Shown: one piece after another, positions 36,371-47,657 of the stretch | Numbering within the stretch: position 1 is the stretch's first letter | Layout of the letters: the number at the start of each line of letters is the position of its first letter | Source: Fennellomyces sp. T-0311 | Lineage: Eukaryota; Mucoromycota; Mucoromycetes; Mucorales; Lichtheimiaceae | Assembly: GCA_025266875.1 (NCBI GenBank) | Contig: JALLLT010000017.1 | Coordinates: forward strand, 372,001-436,000 | Reading direction: 5' to 3' | Length of the DNA: 64,000 nucleotides | Position numbers and translations under genes: made by a program | The notes under the pieces: model-generated | The model's database searches: none | Told to the model about the DNA's origin: nothing | The model's input: only the letters and a program-made list of their open reading frames with translations

Positions 36371-36599
36371 AAGAGTCTTCTGCCTAATAAATAATCGAAT
36401 TGCCAACTAGACTCTTTTATGCTTATGATCTTATGGAGGCTCACTGAACTCCCTAATATGTAGGATGACTGTATATTGTAATCCCTCTTGATACGTTTTG
36501 TACGCTGAAGCTCTGAATATTGATCGTTGTCTATATCATTGAGGCACAGTTAATAGATGAAAGTATGCAAGGTATACATATTTAATTTAATTGCATTTC

Positions 36600-37420
36600 C
36601 TATTGGAAGTCTTTTTGACCCATCTTTTGCGCTAAACAATGTTTTGTAGATGAATTTCTTGGTTACCATCTACGACTATAAGCACGTCCCGATATCCTAG
36701 AGACATAAATATAGCTCAGTATACGTGCCCAACACAATTACAAAAAAACATGAAATAGCATACCGGGATCAATGCCGGCAATGTGATCTTCTTCGAGTAA
36801 AATAGGGTCAGTGCCTTGGGTTGCTTGTTCAGCGTATAAGTTCCAGTAAAACTCCATGCGGTTTTATCGATATTCCGAGGGAAACGTTGGATCTCTTGAA
36901 GGATTGGGGGATAGCGCTCTAACAATTGCAATAAGTATAATCGTTTATCAGGAATTCAGCAATGCATACCTTGCTGCCTTTAATAAATCTTACAGCAAAA
37001 CTGACAACATCGGATTCTAAAGCGTTACAAAGCGCTCGATACCACTGAGCTGCTCTCTAATTTGTCCTATACCAAACAGAAGATGGGCTTTTCGATTTAG
37101 TCATTAAAAGATGAATTATCTACCATTTTGGTTAAGCATTCGCCGTTGTTGAGAGCCAAATCTGTCAAGACAAAAACTTGTTCACAAAGTTGCTCTTCGC
37201 GCAAAAGGTTCTACATACCTGTTCCGGATTCGGTGATGCTTTTCATAACATTCTGCGGGTACCCATTCTATAAGGACAAATTGTAAGTTAATAATGCTTA
37301 GAACTTTGCGCAGACGCTCTTACTATAATATGAGTTTGGAATAAGTCATTGGCAAAGGGACCCAACATGCGATAGGTCTGCCCCAGATAGAACAGCAGAT
37401 ATGGCGAATCAGTATCGAAT
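36600..37420 (-). pseudogene. decayed multi-exon element, possibly TnpB/Fanzor-like
   Basis: Minus-strand exons joined by GT-AG introns run FDTDSPYLLFYLGQTYRML (ending near 37326), NGYPQNVMKSITESGT, DLALNNGECLTKM, AAQWYRALCNALESDVVSF and RYPPILQEIQRFPRN. A change of frame near 36850 leads to ILLEEDHIAGIDP, and an intron before 36680 leads to GYRDVLIVVDGN. The resulting G-I-D-P-G-Y-R-D string resembles the RuvC-I motif of TnpB/Fanzor nucleases, but the rest of that domain is not recognisable. No start or ends of an element were found. The call is tentative; another transposase or a broken cellular gene is possible. Confidence 0.3.
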
Positions 37421-37760
37421 TAATGGTCACCGGTATAAATAAGGCACTAGATTAGCATATGAAAACATCATGCTAATAGAGATTATTTTACATTTTCAGC
37501 GACTCTCTATTGTTACCAATTGAACCTTCTATGTATATCACACTCAAATCTAAGCAGATCGATGGTCCTTATTTTAATGGCCTTCATTGGCCCAAACCCT
37601 TGGTTGGCTCAGTACATTGATTTTTTACTGGCCTAGTCTACGTCCACTCATACAGGTATTGGGTAATACTAGGCTCATCAGTCGTTTTTATTGGAACATT
37701 TTAGGCGCGTCGCAAAGCACCGACCAAAGGAAGCAACTTCAAGCTCCTTTCGTGATCACG

Positions 37761-40700
37761 ATGCTGTCCATCGTGCAGCAACCGCCAATCCTTTTATGCT
37801 TACTCGCCATTGTCCAGCTCGTCGGATTAGCGATCTTTGCTCGGGGCTTCTTTCCTTACAAAATCTATCTGCCAGGCTTCGCCAATGTCACTTCAGCTCC
37901 ACCGTGGCCTGATGCCAGCGAAACGCGTACAGCACTTATAGAACCTGAATTCGATCGTCTCGTGTTCATTGTTGTCGACGCACTGCGCAAGTAAGCACAT
38001 CACTCTAGTAACTGAAAGGTCAATACTTACTTTTTCTGTTGGATCGTAGCGACTTTGTGTTCGGTGATGACTCTGGCTTTGACTTTGTCAAGAGGTATTG
38101 TAGCACATTACACAATTTCTCATATTAAAAACGGCGTGTATAGCCTAATTGAATTGGGTCAAGCTATACCATTTACTGCCCGGGCAACGGCGCCCACAGT
38201 TACTATGCCACGAATCAAGGCATTGACCACAGGTAACACATAAATAGGCTTTCACCAATCAACAAATCCAACTGAACCTTGTGCAGGCACCGTGCCTAGT
38301 TTTTTGGATGCTATCCTGAATATAGCCGAGTCAGACACTAGCTCCTCCTTGCAACACCACGACAACTGGGTTCTGCAATTTAAGCAAGCCGGAAATCGGA
38401 CAATCCATTTTTTTGGCGACGACACGTGGATCCGCTTGTTCCCCAACGCTTTTACCAAATTCGATGGAACGACCTCGTTTTACGTCTCGGACACCATCGA
38501 AGTGGATCTCAACGTGACACGACATATCCAACCCGCATTCTCAGAACAGGACTGGGATGCAATCATTCTCCATTACCTGGGATTGGATCATGTTGGCCAT
38601 CTGGGAGGACCTTACAGCCCGCTGATGAAGCCCAAGCAGCGAGAGATGGATCAAGCAGTTGAAAGGATATATGAAATTGTGGCGGAGCAAGATGCGGAAC
38701 GGGTCAAGCATGATCCTGATGCGCGGGGCACATTGATTATTTTGTGTGGCGATCATGGAATGAATGAGGTAAGATTATAGGAGACATTCTCAGAATTGGA
38801 CGCTCATTATAGAAATAGCTTGGAAATCACGGAGGATCATCTGTAGGAGAAACATCTGCAGTACGTGCTAATGCGATTTACATAACAAATATTTAATTGA
38901 CTTTTTTAGGCCATGGTATTTATGAGTCCTCGGTATGAATCGCGTCCTACAATCAAAAAGCATGTAACCAGGGAGGATGTTACTCGGATACTCGGATTCC
39001 CGGTACTGGATCAAGTCGATGTTGTCCCTACACTAGCAGCCCTGTTTGCGTTCCCTATACCTAAGAATAGTCTCGGAAAGGTGATTCCTGATCTGCTCCA
39101 CAGAAAAACGGACCAATGGTTGAGAGCCCTGCAGCTTAACGCATTCCAACTCGGTCATTTATTGGGACGGATGGTCCCAGATTTAGACCAGTATTTACTT
39201 TATCCGAACGATCAACATTCCCACGGAATTGGACATATCGGTGCACTGTACAGCCATGCAATTGCTCAGCATAATAAGTTTATGATGGCCCAGGATAGTT
39301 CCACGGCAGAAAGCACTAGCAAAGCTTATCTGGAGGTAACTTATACAGCTAGATAGCCAGTCTATAAACGCGCTTACGTCCCTGTGACTTTATTAGTTTA
39401 TTCATGCAGCCCAATCTCAACTTTCAAGCACAGCAAAAGATTACAAACTAACAGATATGGTCACTGGTATCTGTTTGATGTTTATCAGCGCTGTGGTCTT
39501 AGGGTACCAGGCCATCTTCCACTCGGAAAGCGACCCGTCTCTATGGAAAGTCAACAAGATATTTGCATTTGGCACGATGGTTGCTTATGTAGTCAGCATG
39601 TTTGCAAGCAGTTTCATCGAAGAAGAGCATTGTATATGGTACTATTTTACATCGACAACGTTTGTGTTATTGGCTTCGCGGAGGTAAAACAAACCGTTAT
39701 CTAGGCTACTTATCATGTTAATTAACTATCTATCCAGCTTTAAGGTGCCTAACATGCCAATTAACCAGCAGACACGATTAGCGCTCCTGTGGATAGTGCA
39801 GCTTATCTTGTTCCGTGTTGCAATCGTTTGGGATAGTGGTATCAAAGGATGGATTACCGAACACATCAAGTGGCATATGCTTGCATTAGCTCTGTCCACT
39901 CCACTGGTTCTGGGATTATACACTATCTGGCGCAGCAAAACCCAGGGAATCGAGACATCTTCGGGTGCAGGATACATAATCAGCATATGCAAGGCAGTAC
40001 TGTTCCTGATAATGACTTTGACAAGCTCCTTGGTACTTATGTACAAAGCTCGAGCAGAGCCTCACGATGATATACCAGAACTCTATGGATCGTGGATGAA
40101 ACAACTGGAGTTTGCGGGGCAATTAGATCAAGTGGCACTTGGTAAACTGATATACAATTATTATGGTGCAGGAATGTTCATGTTGGCGGCGCTTGTGTAC
40201 GCAACCAAGAGAGCTAGCGTGCTTAATTTTGAAGGTAAAGTAAATGCGATAGCAATGTGCCAAAGTTAGGTATTGACATGTTGACTAGGTCACGAGCAGC
40301 ATCAACCGAAGCATTATTTGGATGTATTGTTATGCATGGTCACGCCCGTCTTGATCCTATTCACACGGTCCGACAACGCTCCTTTATTTGCTATATACAC
40401 TGTGCAGCTATTTCTCCTGCGTACTTGGCATAGTGCACTGTCCTCCTCAGGTTCGAATCATGGAAGAACATGGGTTCTTACTGCGATTGCAATGTGCATG
40501 ACACAGGCGGCGTTCTTCATGGGCGGTCGTTCGAACTCCATCGCTGCGATCGACTTGAGCAATGCGTATATCGGTGTGTCGGGCTACGACACGGTTCTAA
40601 TCGGCTGGTTGACATTTTGTTCAAATTGGTCAACCAGTATCTGGTGGTGCATTGCCGGGTGGATTCTCGTGGCAGATGAGCAAGGCTCGTGGTGGGCGTA

Positions 40701-40920
40701 TGCCACAGCACAGTCGGCCCTATTTGGCATTTTCGTGGCGGTCCTATCGGTTGCCGTGACAGCTCTTCGCGAGCATTTGTTTATCTGGACTGTATTTTCT
40801 CCAAAATATCTGTATCAAGTGGCATGGACGTGTCTCTTCCATTGGTGCATGCAAGTTTTGATTGGAACTGTATGCGTGCGAATGTATAGCTTCCGCAGGA
40901 GCTTGCCCGATCAGCAGTAA
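37761..40920 (+). CDS. LAS21: GPI ethanolamine phosphate transferase 2
   Basis: Exons 37761-37990, 38050-38094, 38144-38232, 38287-38768, 38819-38860 and 38910-39335 join in phase; further exons at about 39411-39684, 39738-40211 and 40291-40920 carry the membrane part. It adds ethanolamine phosphate to the second mannose of GPI anchors in the ER. An N-terminal membrane anchor (LLCLLAIVQLVGLAIFARGFF) is followed by the alkaline-phosphatase-like luminal domain: FIVVDALRNDFVFG (metal site), APTVTMPRIKALTTG with the catalytic Thr, FFGDDTW, HYLGLDHVGH and LCGDHGMNE. SSFIEEEHCIWYYF and LREHLFIWTVFSPKYLYQ in the multi-membrane C-terminal part are diagnostic of Gpi7/PIG-G. The join between 39335 and about 39411 is off by one base with standard GT-AG sites and remains unresolved. 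Confidence 0.9.
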
Positions 40921-41302
40921 TTTTAATCCTCTGAAAATAAATGTACATATATAGAGAGGGGACAAACGACGGCGCGAAGGGTGTAAGGTTTGCAGTGAAA
41001 TTAAGGAGATAAGCAAGGCTTTGGTCCGCTTATTATTCTCAGCCCGACTTGTCGGGAGTCTCAATCTTTGCTAGAATCAGATAAACCGCATTTGATACGT
41101 AAACGGCTGTGGTGCATCCAAACGCAGAAGAACTTTCAATGGCGTCAAAAAGAAGCCAGTAAATCGGTAGATTGCGTGTGCTACACATACATCGAAGACT
41201 CTGAGATGTGAAGCAAGACTTATTACAACCGCATGGGTACACTTATATCTCGGTGAACTTGGCAGGCTTCCGATTGCCATTATAGTTTACGTGTGTCCCG
41301 TT

Positions 41303-42002
41303 CTAGAAAGTAAACAATTTATCTGCACATGCGTGACAAACGACAGGAAGCGGCGTCCTGGGGCTTCCACGCTTTTTGCTGTACCTACTTTCATACTGCA
41401 AAACGCGTGTACCCTTCGAAATGCATACTGTTGATCCTTGCAACTGTGGGCGCCATGGCGCTTCCTCCTTGCAGTGCCCTATGTCCTTTATAGTTGCGCA
41501 CGGGCCTCCTTGCTGTGCTACCAATAGTGCACCCAGACTTGACTCCTTACACTCCGCGCTATGGTACCAGTACCTTGGATGATGTTTGCATCTGGAACAC
41601 GTAAATACGTAAAGCTCTAAAAATGGAAATAAAACATCGAGCGGCGTCTTACGTGATTGGAATGATCGGCAGCACACACATTGGTATTATTGGGTTTCGC
41701 AAAATAAAAAAAAATCGCAGGGTAGCAAGATATGTGCCAAAAAAGAGCGGGGTCGTTTGTTACAACAATTCATCAACTCCTAACAAACGGATTTTTTAAA
41801 TTGTTATAAAATCAACAACGCAATCGGCTCTAAACGGAATGTCCCGATCAAGTGTTTCATAGGGGTCGGTACAGGAAGCAAAGTAACTGTATAAAAAAAT
41901 TATAATTGTACCCAAACATGGCAAAGTAGTCCACATCCTCGTGACTGCAGCTGTGCACAAAGCATCAATGCGCGTCAACGGGATGAGCTCCGACGATGAC
42001 AA
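41303..42002 (-). other. weak coding signal, Cys-rich, unidentified
   Basis: Two minus-strand frames, 42002-41796 (MSSSELIPLTRIDALCTAAV, with one hydrophobic segment) and 41677-41303 (CSRCKHHPRYWYHSAEC and CHAC, which could bind zinc), do not join convincingly. No family is recognised. They may be parts of one small gene or chance frames. The surrounding 40,921-43,044 stretch otherwise shows nothing. Confidence 0.2.
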
Positions 42003-43044
42003 CTATACTATAGTGACTAACGCGCACCACGTAAACTGTCAAATGGCCACGGCAATGAACGACAAAGAAAGCAAGTCCAGCGAAACGTTCGAACGTATAC
42101 TATAAACCGTGAAACCTTGTCGGGGTACACAGCAGCTATTAAACATGCAGTTGTATTGAATGTGAATGTTTCATATACTTGTCCTACAAGTGACAATAAT
42201 AGAGGCAAACCTCTTGCGATTCGTACTGTTAAGAAATGTGGAATTACACAGAAATGGAGTCTATAAACGGTAAACACCTGCAGATGAGATGATGCTTGAT
42301 GTGGCGTACTCGCGTTCGCGATTTGTATGCCCGACTACTCGGGCATCGCTCTCTGGGTTTCCATGAGGAGCACGTTAGCTGCAAGGTGAGCAGCAGATCC
42401 CCCTTCCTATAGAAAGTCTCGCTGCATTCTTCCTCTTTTCTTTGTTAAGTTCTACACTGGCTTGTTTCAGCAACAAAACTGACACGCACGTGATGAAAAA
42501 CTAGCGAACATCGATCTCTTTCGCGTCTGATCCAAAAGAACTGTCATACACACATTGCTTTTTTGTTTGACAGTTTAGACTGCTAATTCTATGATGAGAT
42601 GGTGGGACAAACATAGCCATTGTCATAAGCCTTCTAGAAGAACGAAAATCCTTCTGTTTCGGGTGCGAACACACATCTCCTTTAATATGGTGCACGTGCA
42701 TGTAACCTCGATATTATCGATCTACATGCCCAAAAAATCCCAGTTACAGCTTTGCAGAAGAAAATCAATCAAGAATGTTTAATGAACTTGTAAAATGAAT
42801 ATAATGTTATTATCATACACAGCTGCCATAGTGAAATTAGCATATTATGAAATGGGAATGGGAAAATCGGCGTTACTGGAAAAAAAGAAACTTGCATGGT
42901 TGAAAAGGTCGTAGTGCGATTATAGAAAAAATGGTGGCTTTCCTTTTTCTTGATTCCTCCGTGGTACACGGTGACGATAACGAGTGGAAGTGAAGCGAAC
43001 GTAAGAGGAACAAGGCGAACGATAACGAGAGAAAAACTGGGCGG

Positions 43045-43728
43045 CTAAATAGTGCTCCGAATGCTTTTTTTGATAAACGCCAGCATCTGGGGACCTGCCC
43101 GACATCCGGGCTCGTTCCGGAAATGCCGTCCTCGTGCATCAGACCGTGGAAACGCTTTTAGACAACATGGGCAGACGTATGGCTTGATTCCGGTGTGTAC
43201 GCGGGTATGTCGCTCGAGATCATGACGTCTTGCAAAAGTACGAGTGCAAAACCCGCATTCGTGTGGTCGACCAGTGCTTGTTGAATGTCGACGCGCGCAA
43301 GCACGCCGTGTAGTAGCAGATGGTTCCTCGAAAACTTTGGATTCCTCGTAGCTACTGTGGCTACTAGTGGTGCTACTAAGGCTGCTAATGCTGCTGCTGC
43401 TGCTATCGCGGCGGTATGAAAAGTAATCGCCCCTCTGAAGGTCTTCCGTAGACAGTGAGGTATCGCTGCTGTATGCACAGCCCCCATCCAAAGAGGGCGT
43501 CACATCGATGTCGCCTTCTGGATAAAACAATGGCGACGAGTCTCCTTGCCAAGATGAATACCACGGATGGGTAGCCCATGGACCAGAGTCTCCCTCGATG
43601 GTTTCTTGTTGATCGTGCGGTGCATCCATCGACACCTCGTAATCTCTGTTGCTGATGACGAAAGGCCGTTCAAGAAGGTAATGGGTTTGGTCTTGTGAAG
43701 GGGGAAGGGAAGTAAAAACAGGAACCAT
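43045..43728 (-). CDS. C2H2 zinc-finger transcription factor
   Basis: Single-exon 227-residue protein. Residues 158-178 form a classical finger (CGFCTRTFARRHDLERHTRVH) and residues 186-209 a second one of C2HC type (CPCCLKAF..H202..C209, with H-x6-C), joined by the linker TGIKPYV. The N-terminal two thirds is Ser/Asp-rich and disordered, with a run of serines around 105-120, a typical activation region. The pair of fingers with RRHDLERHTR resembles fungal stress or morphogenesis regulators, but the orthologue is not clear. An upstream in-frame Met at 43800 would add a hydrophobic/Lys-rich leader translated from a poly-purine tract and is less likely. Confidence 0.8.
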   Translation of the reverse strand: MVPVFTSLPPSQDQTHYLLERPFVISNRDYEVSMDAPHDQQETIEGDSGPWATHPWYSSWQGDSSPLFYPEGDIDVTPSLDGGCAYSSDTSLSTEDLQRGDYFSYRRDSSSSSISSLSSTTSSHSSYEESKVFEEPSATTRRACARRHSTSTGRPHECGFCTRTFARRHDLERHTRVHTGIKPYVCPCCLKAFPRSDARGRHFRNEPGCRAGPQMLAFIKKSIRSTI

Positions 43729-44359
43729 AGTAAGAGATAGTTTAAACTTTTTCTTTTTGTTAAAGGACAGACAAACAAGAAAAAAGAAGCGGACTGACAA
43801 GTAGAGCGAATGCAGGATGGTATTTTATATCAAACGTGCGATTTTGAAAGAAAGAAAAAGCGAAAACCCAGTATTTGATAAAGCGCGACTGGAAATATAA
43901 GTGGAGACAGCAAAGACTGAGAACTCGCGAGCAAAAATGGCAATTATACAAAGTATGTGCTTTACATTCTACACGTGAGATCGATATACGAACGAATACA
44001 CTTCGGTCTCGCAACGTTCCTTTTTTGTACTAGCGCAATGATACCTGAAGGAGGAGCGAACAGCTGATAAGCCAGGACAAGGGTTCGGAGACCTGCCGCA
44101 AGGGCCTCTCACTCCTCCCGAAGGTATGATGCAGGAGGCTATTTGATCGTCCCGTTAAAAAACAGGACCCCGCAAGTTTCAGTGCGATGATCGATTGAAT
44201 TTATTTCCTTTCCACGGCATATTAGTGCGAAAAACAGATGTGCTAAAAGTTGTATATAAATGAGGTAGTGATGATGTTATAGAGGGGGGTGGCAGTATAT
44301 GAACAATATAAACGTTACTCTGTTGTCAACGCTTATTGCGTCAATATGATTTCTAATAT
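43729..44359. other. intergenic, promoter side of the zinc-finger gene
   Basis: No gene was seen. An imperfect inverted repeat lies near 44046-44125 (CTGAAGGAGGAGCGA against CTCCTCCCGAAGG). The left part is purine-rich, as expected upstream of a minus-strand fungal gene. Confidence 0.4.
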
Positions 44360-47170
44360 TTATTGTGATAATAATCCGCTGTGCCTCAGCAGTGCGCTGA
44401 CATCTACATTACCCCGGCCTCGAAACATTTTCCAAACTTCGTTTGGTGGCGTACCACCCCCAAGCGCCAGGACAGTGTCACGATACAATTTTCCAATCTG
44501 TGAGATGGCCGGTTTTCCCCCTTGTTGTGCGGCTTCCTCAAATGCTGCGTAAGCATCTGCTGAGTAAGTCTCGGACCATTTGTAACTATAGTATTTAAGT
44601 GTGAGCGTTCCCTGGTTCGGCACTGGCGTCGCTGTTGTTACCTAAAATATCCAGCAGAATAGCCACCAGCGAAAATGTGAGCAAAGCTGCAAAGGAACCG
44701 ATCCTCCGGCAACCGCGGAACGAGGGTGGTATCCTTGGCGATCTCTGCATCCACGTCAAAAACGGACGTATCCGAGGATGACTTGGGTGGGGTGAACGAC
44801 GAGTGCAATGCCAAGTCGACCTTGGCAAAGTGGAGCTATCGGAAACAAAAATAAAACAGGAGTAAGCATTACGTGATAATGCAGCATGTTAATTTACCTG
44901 TCGCAACATGGCCATGCCACTCAGGAACTCGCGACCCTTAACTAGCGCATCGACCATATCTGCGGGCATAGGCTCCCCAGACTTGTAGTGCCCCGAAAGC
45001 CGGGCGAGCCATTCGGGCTCACTACAGAAGTTTTCCATAAATTGCGACGCGACCTGGGTCATCACAGCCATTCAGTAAAGAAAGCGCAGGGGCCAACGAT
45101 AACGTTACCTCCACAAAGTCCCATTCAATGCCGTTAATGCCAGATGCATCAGGGTACTCTACACGGGTCATCATCTACAGTAAAATGGGTATACAGGTGA
45201 GTCAGCTGACATGGTTGATGCCATCTGGAGCAACAGGTCTGGAACTCACATGCTGTAAGCAATGACCGAATTCGTGAAACAAAGTTTCGACATCTCGAAA
45301 TTTCATAAGGGAGGGTTCATCCTGCGACTGCGGCGGTGGTTGGTTGCATATCAGGTATGCTAACACAACGAGCGATGAGGGGACGAGCGAAAACAATAAG
45401 GTTCCAAAACTTACCAACGGGCAGTGTTACATGACCATCCAAATGTTTGTACCTGGTCGTTACAGCATCCATCCACGCACCGCTCCGCTTCTCCGAAGGT
45501 CTCGAGTAGAAATCGCCATAGAAATACGCCTTGATTTGGCCATTCTCGGATACTTCAAAAACCTTGACATCTTTGTGCCACCTGGTAATTTTGTTTGTTT
45601 CCAATTCGGCCAAACTCAATTCCCGCACTTGAATTCCCAGAACTTCGTTCGCGACATCAAACAGCCCTTGAAGCACTTTGGGGAACGCAAAGTACTGTGA
45701 GATGGTCTCCTCGTCGTACTTGAACAGCGACTTGCGGTACTGCTCTGACACGTACGAGGTATCCCACGGAGCAAGTGGTGCCGGTTGGTTCAGCTTATCC
45801 GTCGCAAACCGCGTCAGCTTCTCAAGTTCCTTTTGTGCGCTTCCGATCGAAGCGTCGTAAAGCCTGTCAAGTAGGTTCTGGGCCGACGCGACATTCTCGG
45901 CCATTTTCACTGATAGGGACAGATCCGCATGCGAGTTGTAACCCAGTAAATTAGCTTTTTCACGACGCAGTTCTAGGATCTCGTTGATGACTGGTTCGTT
46001 GTTCATTGCGCCTTCCGAGGCTTTGGTAATGTTTGCCCTGTAAACCTGCATACAATTAAAACTTGAATCTTACTTTGGCTTCCGCATTGTTCTATGCGAG
46101 TACCTCCTCGCGCAAGGCACGATTGCTGCAGTTCATCATAAACGGCCCGTAAATAGGAAAATCCAGGGTGATGCAATAACCCTCCTTTTCACCGTTTTGC
46201 TCACCATTCTTTTTCAGCGTCTCCAGCAACGTGTCCGAGCAGCCTTCCAGTTCCGCACGGTCCGTCACCACACGTTTGTATCCTTTGGTTGCATCCAGCA
46301 CGTTGTTGCTGAATGTCATTGACAGCTGAGAGAGTCGCTCAGAGATTTCATTGAATCGCTTCTTCTCGACCGAGTTTTCGGGAAATCCGATACCAGCGTT
46401 CTTCATACTGCGAAGTGTCTTGTCGACGATGCGCTGCTGCACCTTATCCAGCTTGGTCCATTCCTCTGAATTCTTCAGTGTTTCGAGTGCATTGTACTTT
46501 GGTGCGGATTGGTTCATCAGCAAGCTCAATTTAACAAATTGAGGCTATTCCGTGCAATACATCAGTAAGCGTACGAATAAACAACGTTCTATTGGGTACC
46601 TGAATCTTCTCAAGTGTTTCACGTAACTCAGGGGAGTTTTTGACACCATTCAAGTGGGACAGAAGACTATAAGCTCGCGAGATCTCGTCTTCCAATTCGG
46701 ACACTAACAAGAAGCAACGTTTACGCGTTATTGTCTACCATTTCAAAGATCGTTCATTGTTGGTGCTTACATTTTCCAATCGTTCCTTCATAGGTTGGTT
46801 GAAATTGTTTCTCCAATGTCAAAAACTCCTCGCGCGCAGCATCCAATAGCTGCTCGAAAATAGGAACTGCTTGCTCTGGCTTGCATTCTTCCAATAGTCT
46901 CTCAAAGTCAGGAAAGAGTTTCCATTGAACGAAAGCCGACTGCTTGTATGAGGTAGTCTCAGAAGTAACAGTTGCCATGGTACGTAACGATGTCAACGTG
47001 GCGCGAGTAACAAGGTGTTGAAGCTGCGGGGTTGCAGTTGGGGTGACCGATTGTGGGGCTCGTCTGCCAAGGGTTACAAATCGCCGAGGAAGCGTACGGG
47101 CATTTGCTGTCTGTCGAGGTTGCAACAAGCGACTTGCTGATCTTGCTGTTCGTGCTGTGCTTCTGTACAT
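44360..47170 (-). CDS. oligopeptidase A-type metallopeptidase (M3), organelle-targeted
   Basis: About nine or ten minus-strand exons. The N-terminus (MYRSTARTARSASRLLQPRQ and on to residue 65) has many Arg/Ser/Thr and no acids, a strong mitochondrial presequence. The body follows bacterial oligopeptidase A in order: FVQWKLFPDFERLLEECK, NSEEWTKLDKVQQRIVDKTL, ALREEVL-VYRANITKASEG, LLGYNSHADLSLSVKMAEN, APWDTSYVSEQYRKSL, GAWMDAV, ETLFHEFGHCLQH (zinc HExxH and gluzincin-type active site), GINGIEWDFVEVASQFMENF (third ligand), FSHIFAGGYSAGYF, and a C-terminal MFRGRGNVDVSALLRHSGLL. It probably degrades cleaved presequences and short peptides in mitochondria. The active-site residues are all present. 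It is closer to the OpdA group than to saccharolysin/thimet peptidases. Confidence 0.88.
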
Positions 47171-47657
47171 TGCAATAAACCTGATTGGTTTTCAGCACAA
47201 AAGTTTGTACTTTAGCGCTGCGTCACGGGTGGACTTGGTGCGACGGCGCTCCGGTGTCGGCGGAGTAGTGGATGAAACAGCCTTTTGTCATGGCAAGAGA
47301 AAGAGGCTCCCTTTTCTAATGTTCTAAGTATTAAAAGTCTCTAGGGCATGACGATAACGTTGTGAGAACGGAAGGATGAAACGGAGGGCTGTACTACCAT
47401 TACGTATCTTCATAAAGCATAAAAACAACGACAATGCATGTTACAACGAGCATGATGTGGTAGATCCCGAGAACAATCTTGAAAGCGTTCACACACTTGG
47501 GATCACAGTAAATATTTGAAAATAATCTGAAACATAGGCGGATTGAATGACTCTTTCTTTTTCTTTCAGTTTCTTTCCAGCAAACATATTCACACAAAGA
47601 ACCTGTAGCAATATATATATAGCACCTGCATTTCCTCTTTATCACCACTGTAGTTGA
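47171..47657. other. spacer between divergent peptidase and MATE genes
   Basis: It holds both promoters. A (TA)n-rich TATA-like run sits at about 47613-47621, before the MATE start at 47658. An 82-codon minus-strand frame (47400-47648) ends with a hydrophobic stretch but has no supporting signal. Confidence 0.4.

Noticed and set aside
43729..43800. Upstream in-frame Met of the C2H2 protein
   Set aside because: The added 24 residues are translated from an A/T-rich leader with no feature; the downstream Met gives a normal N-terminus.
47400..47648. 82-codon minus-strand frame with a hydrophobic C-terminal end
   Set aside because: It lies in the shared promoter of the peptidase and MATE genes, and no joining exon or start fits.
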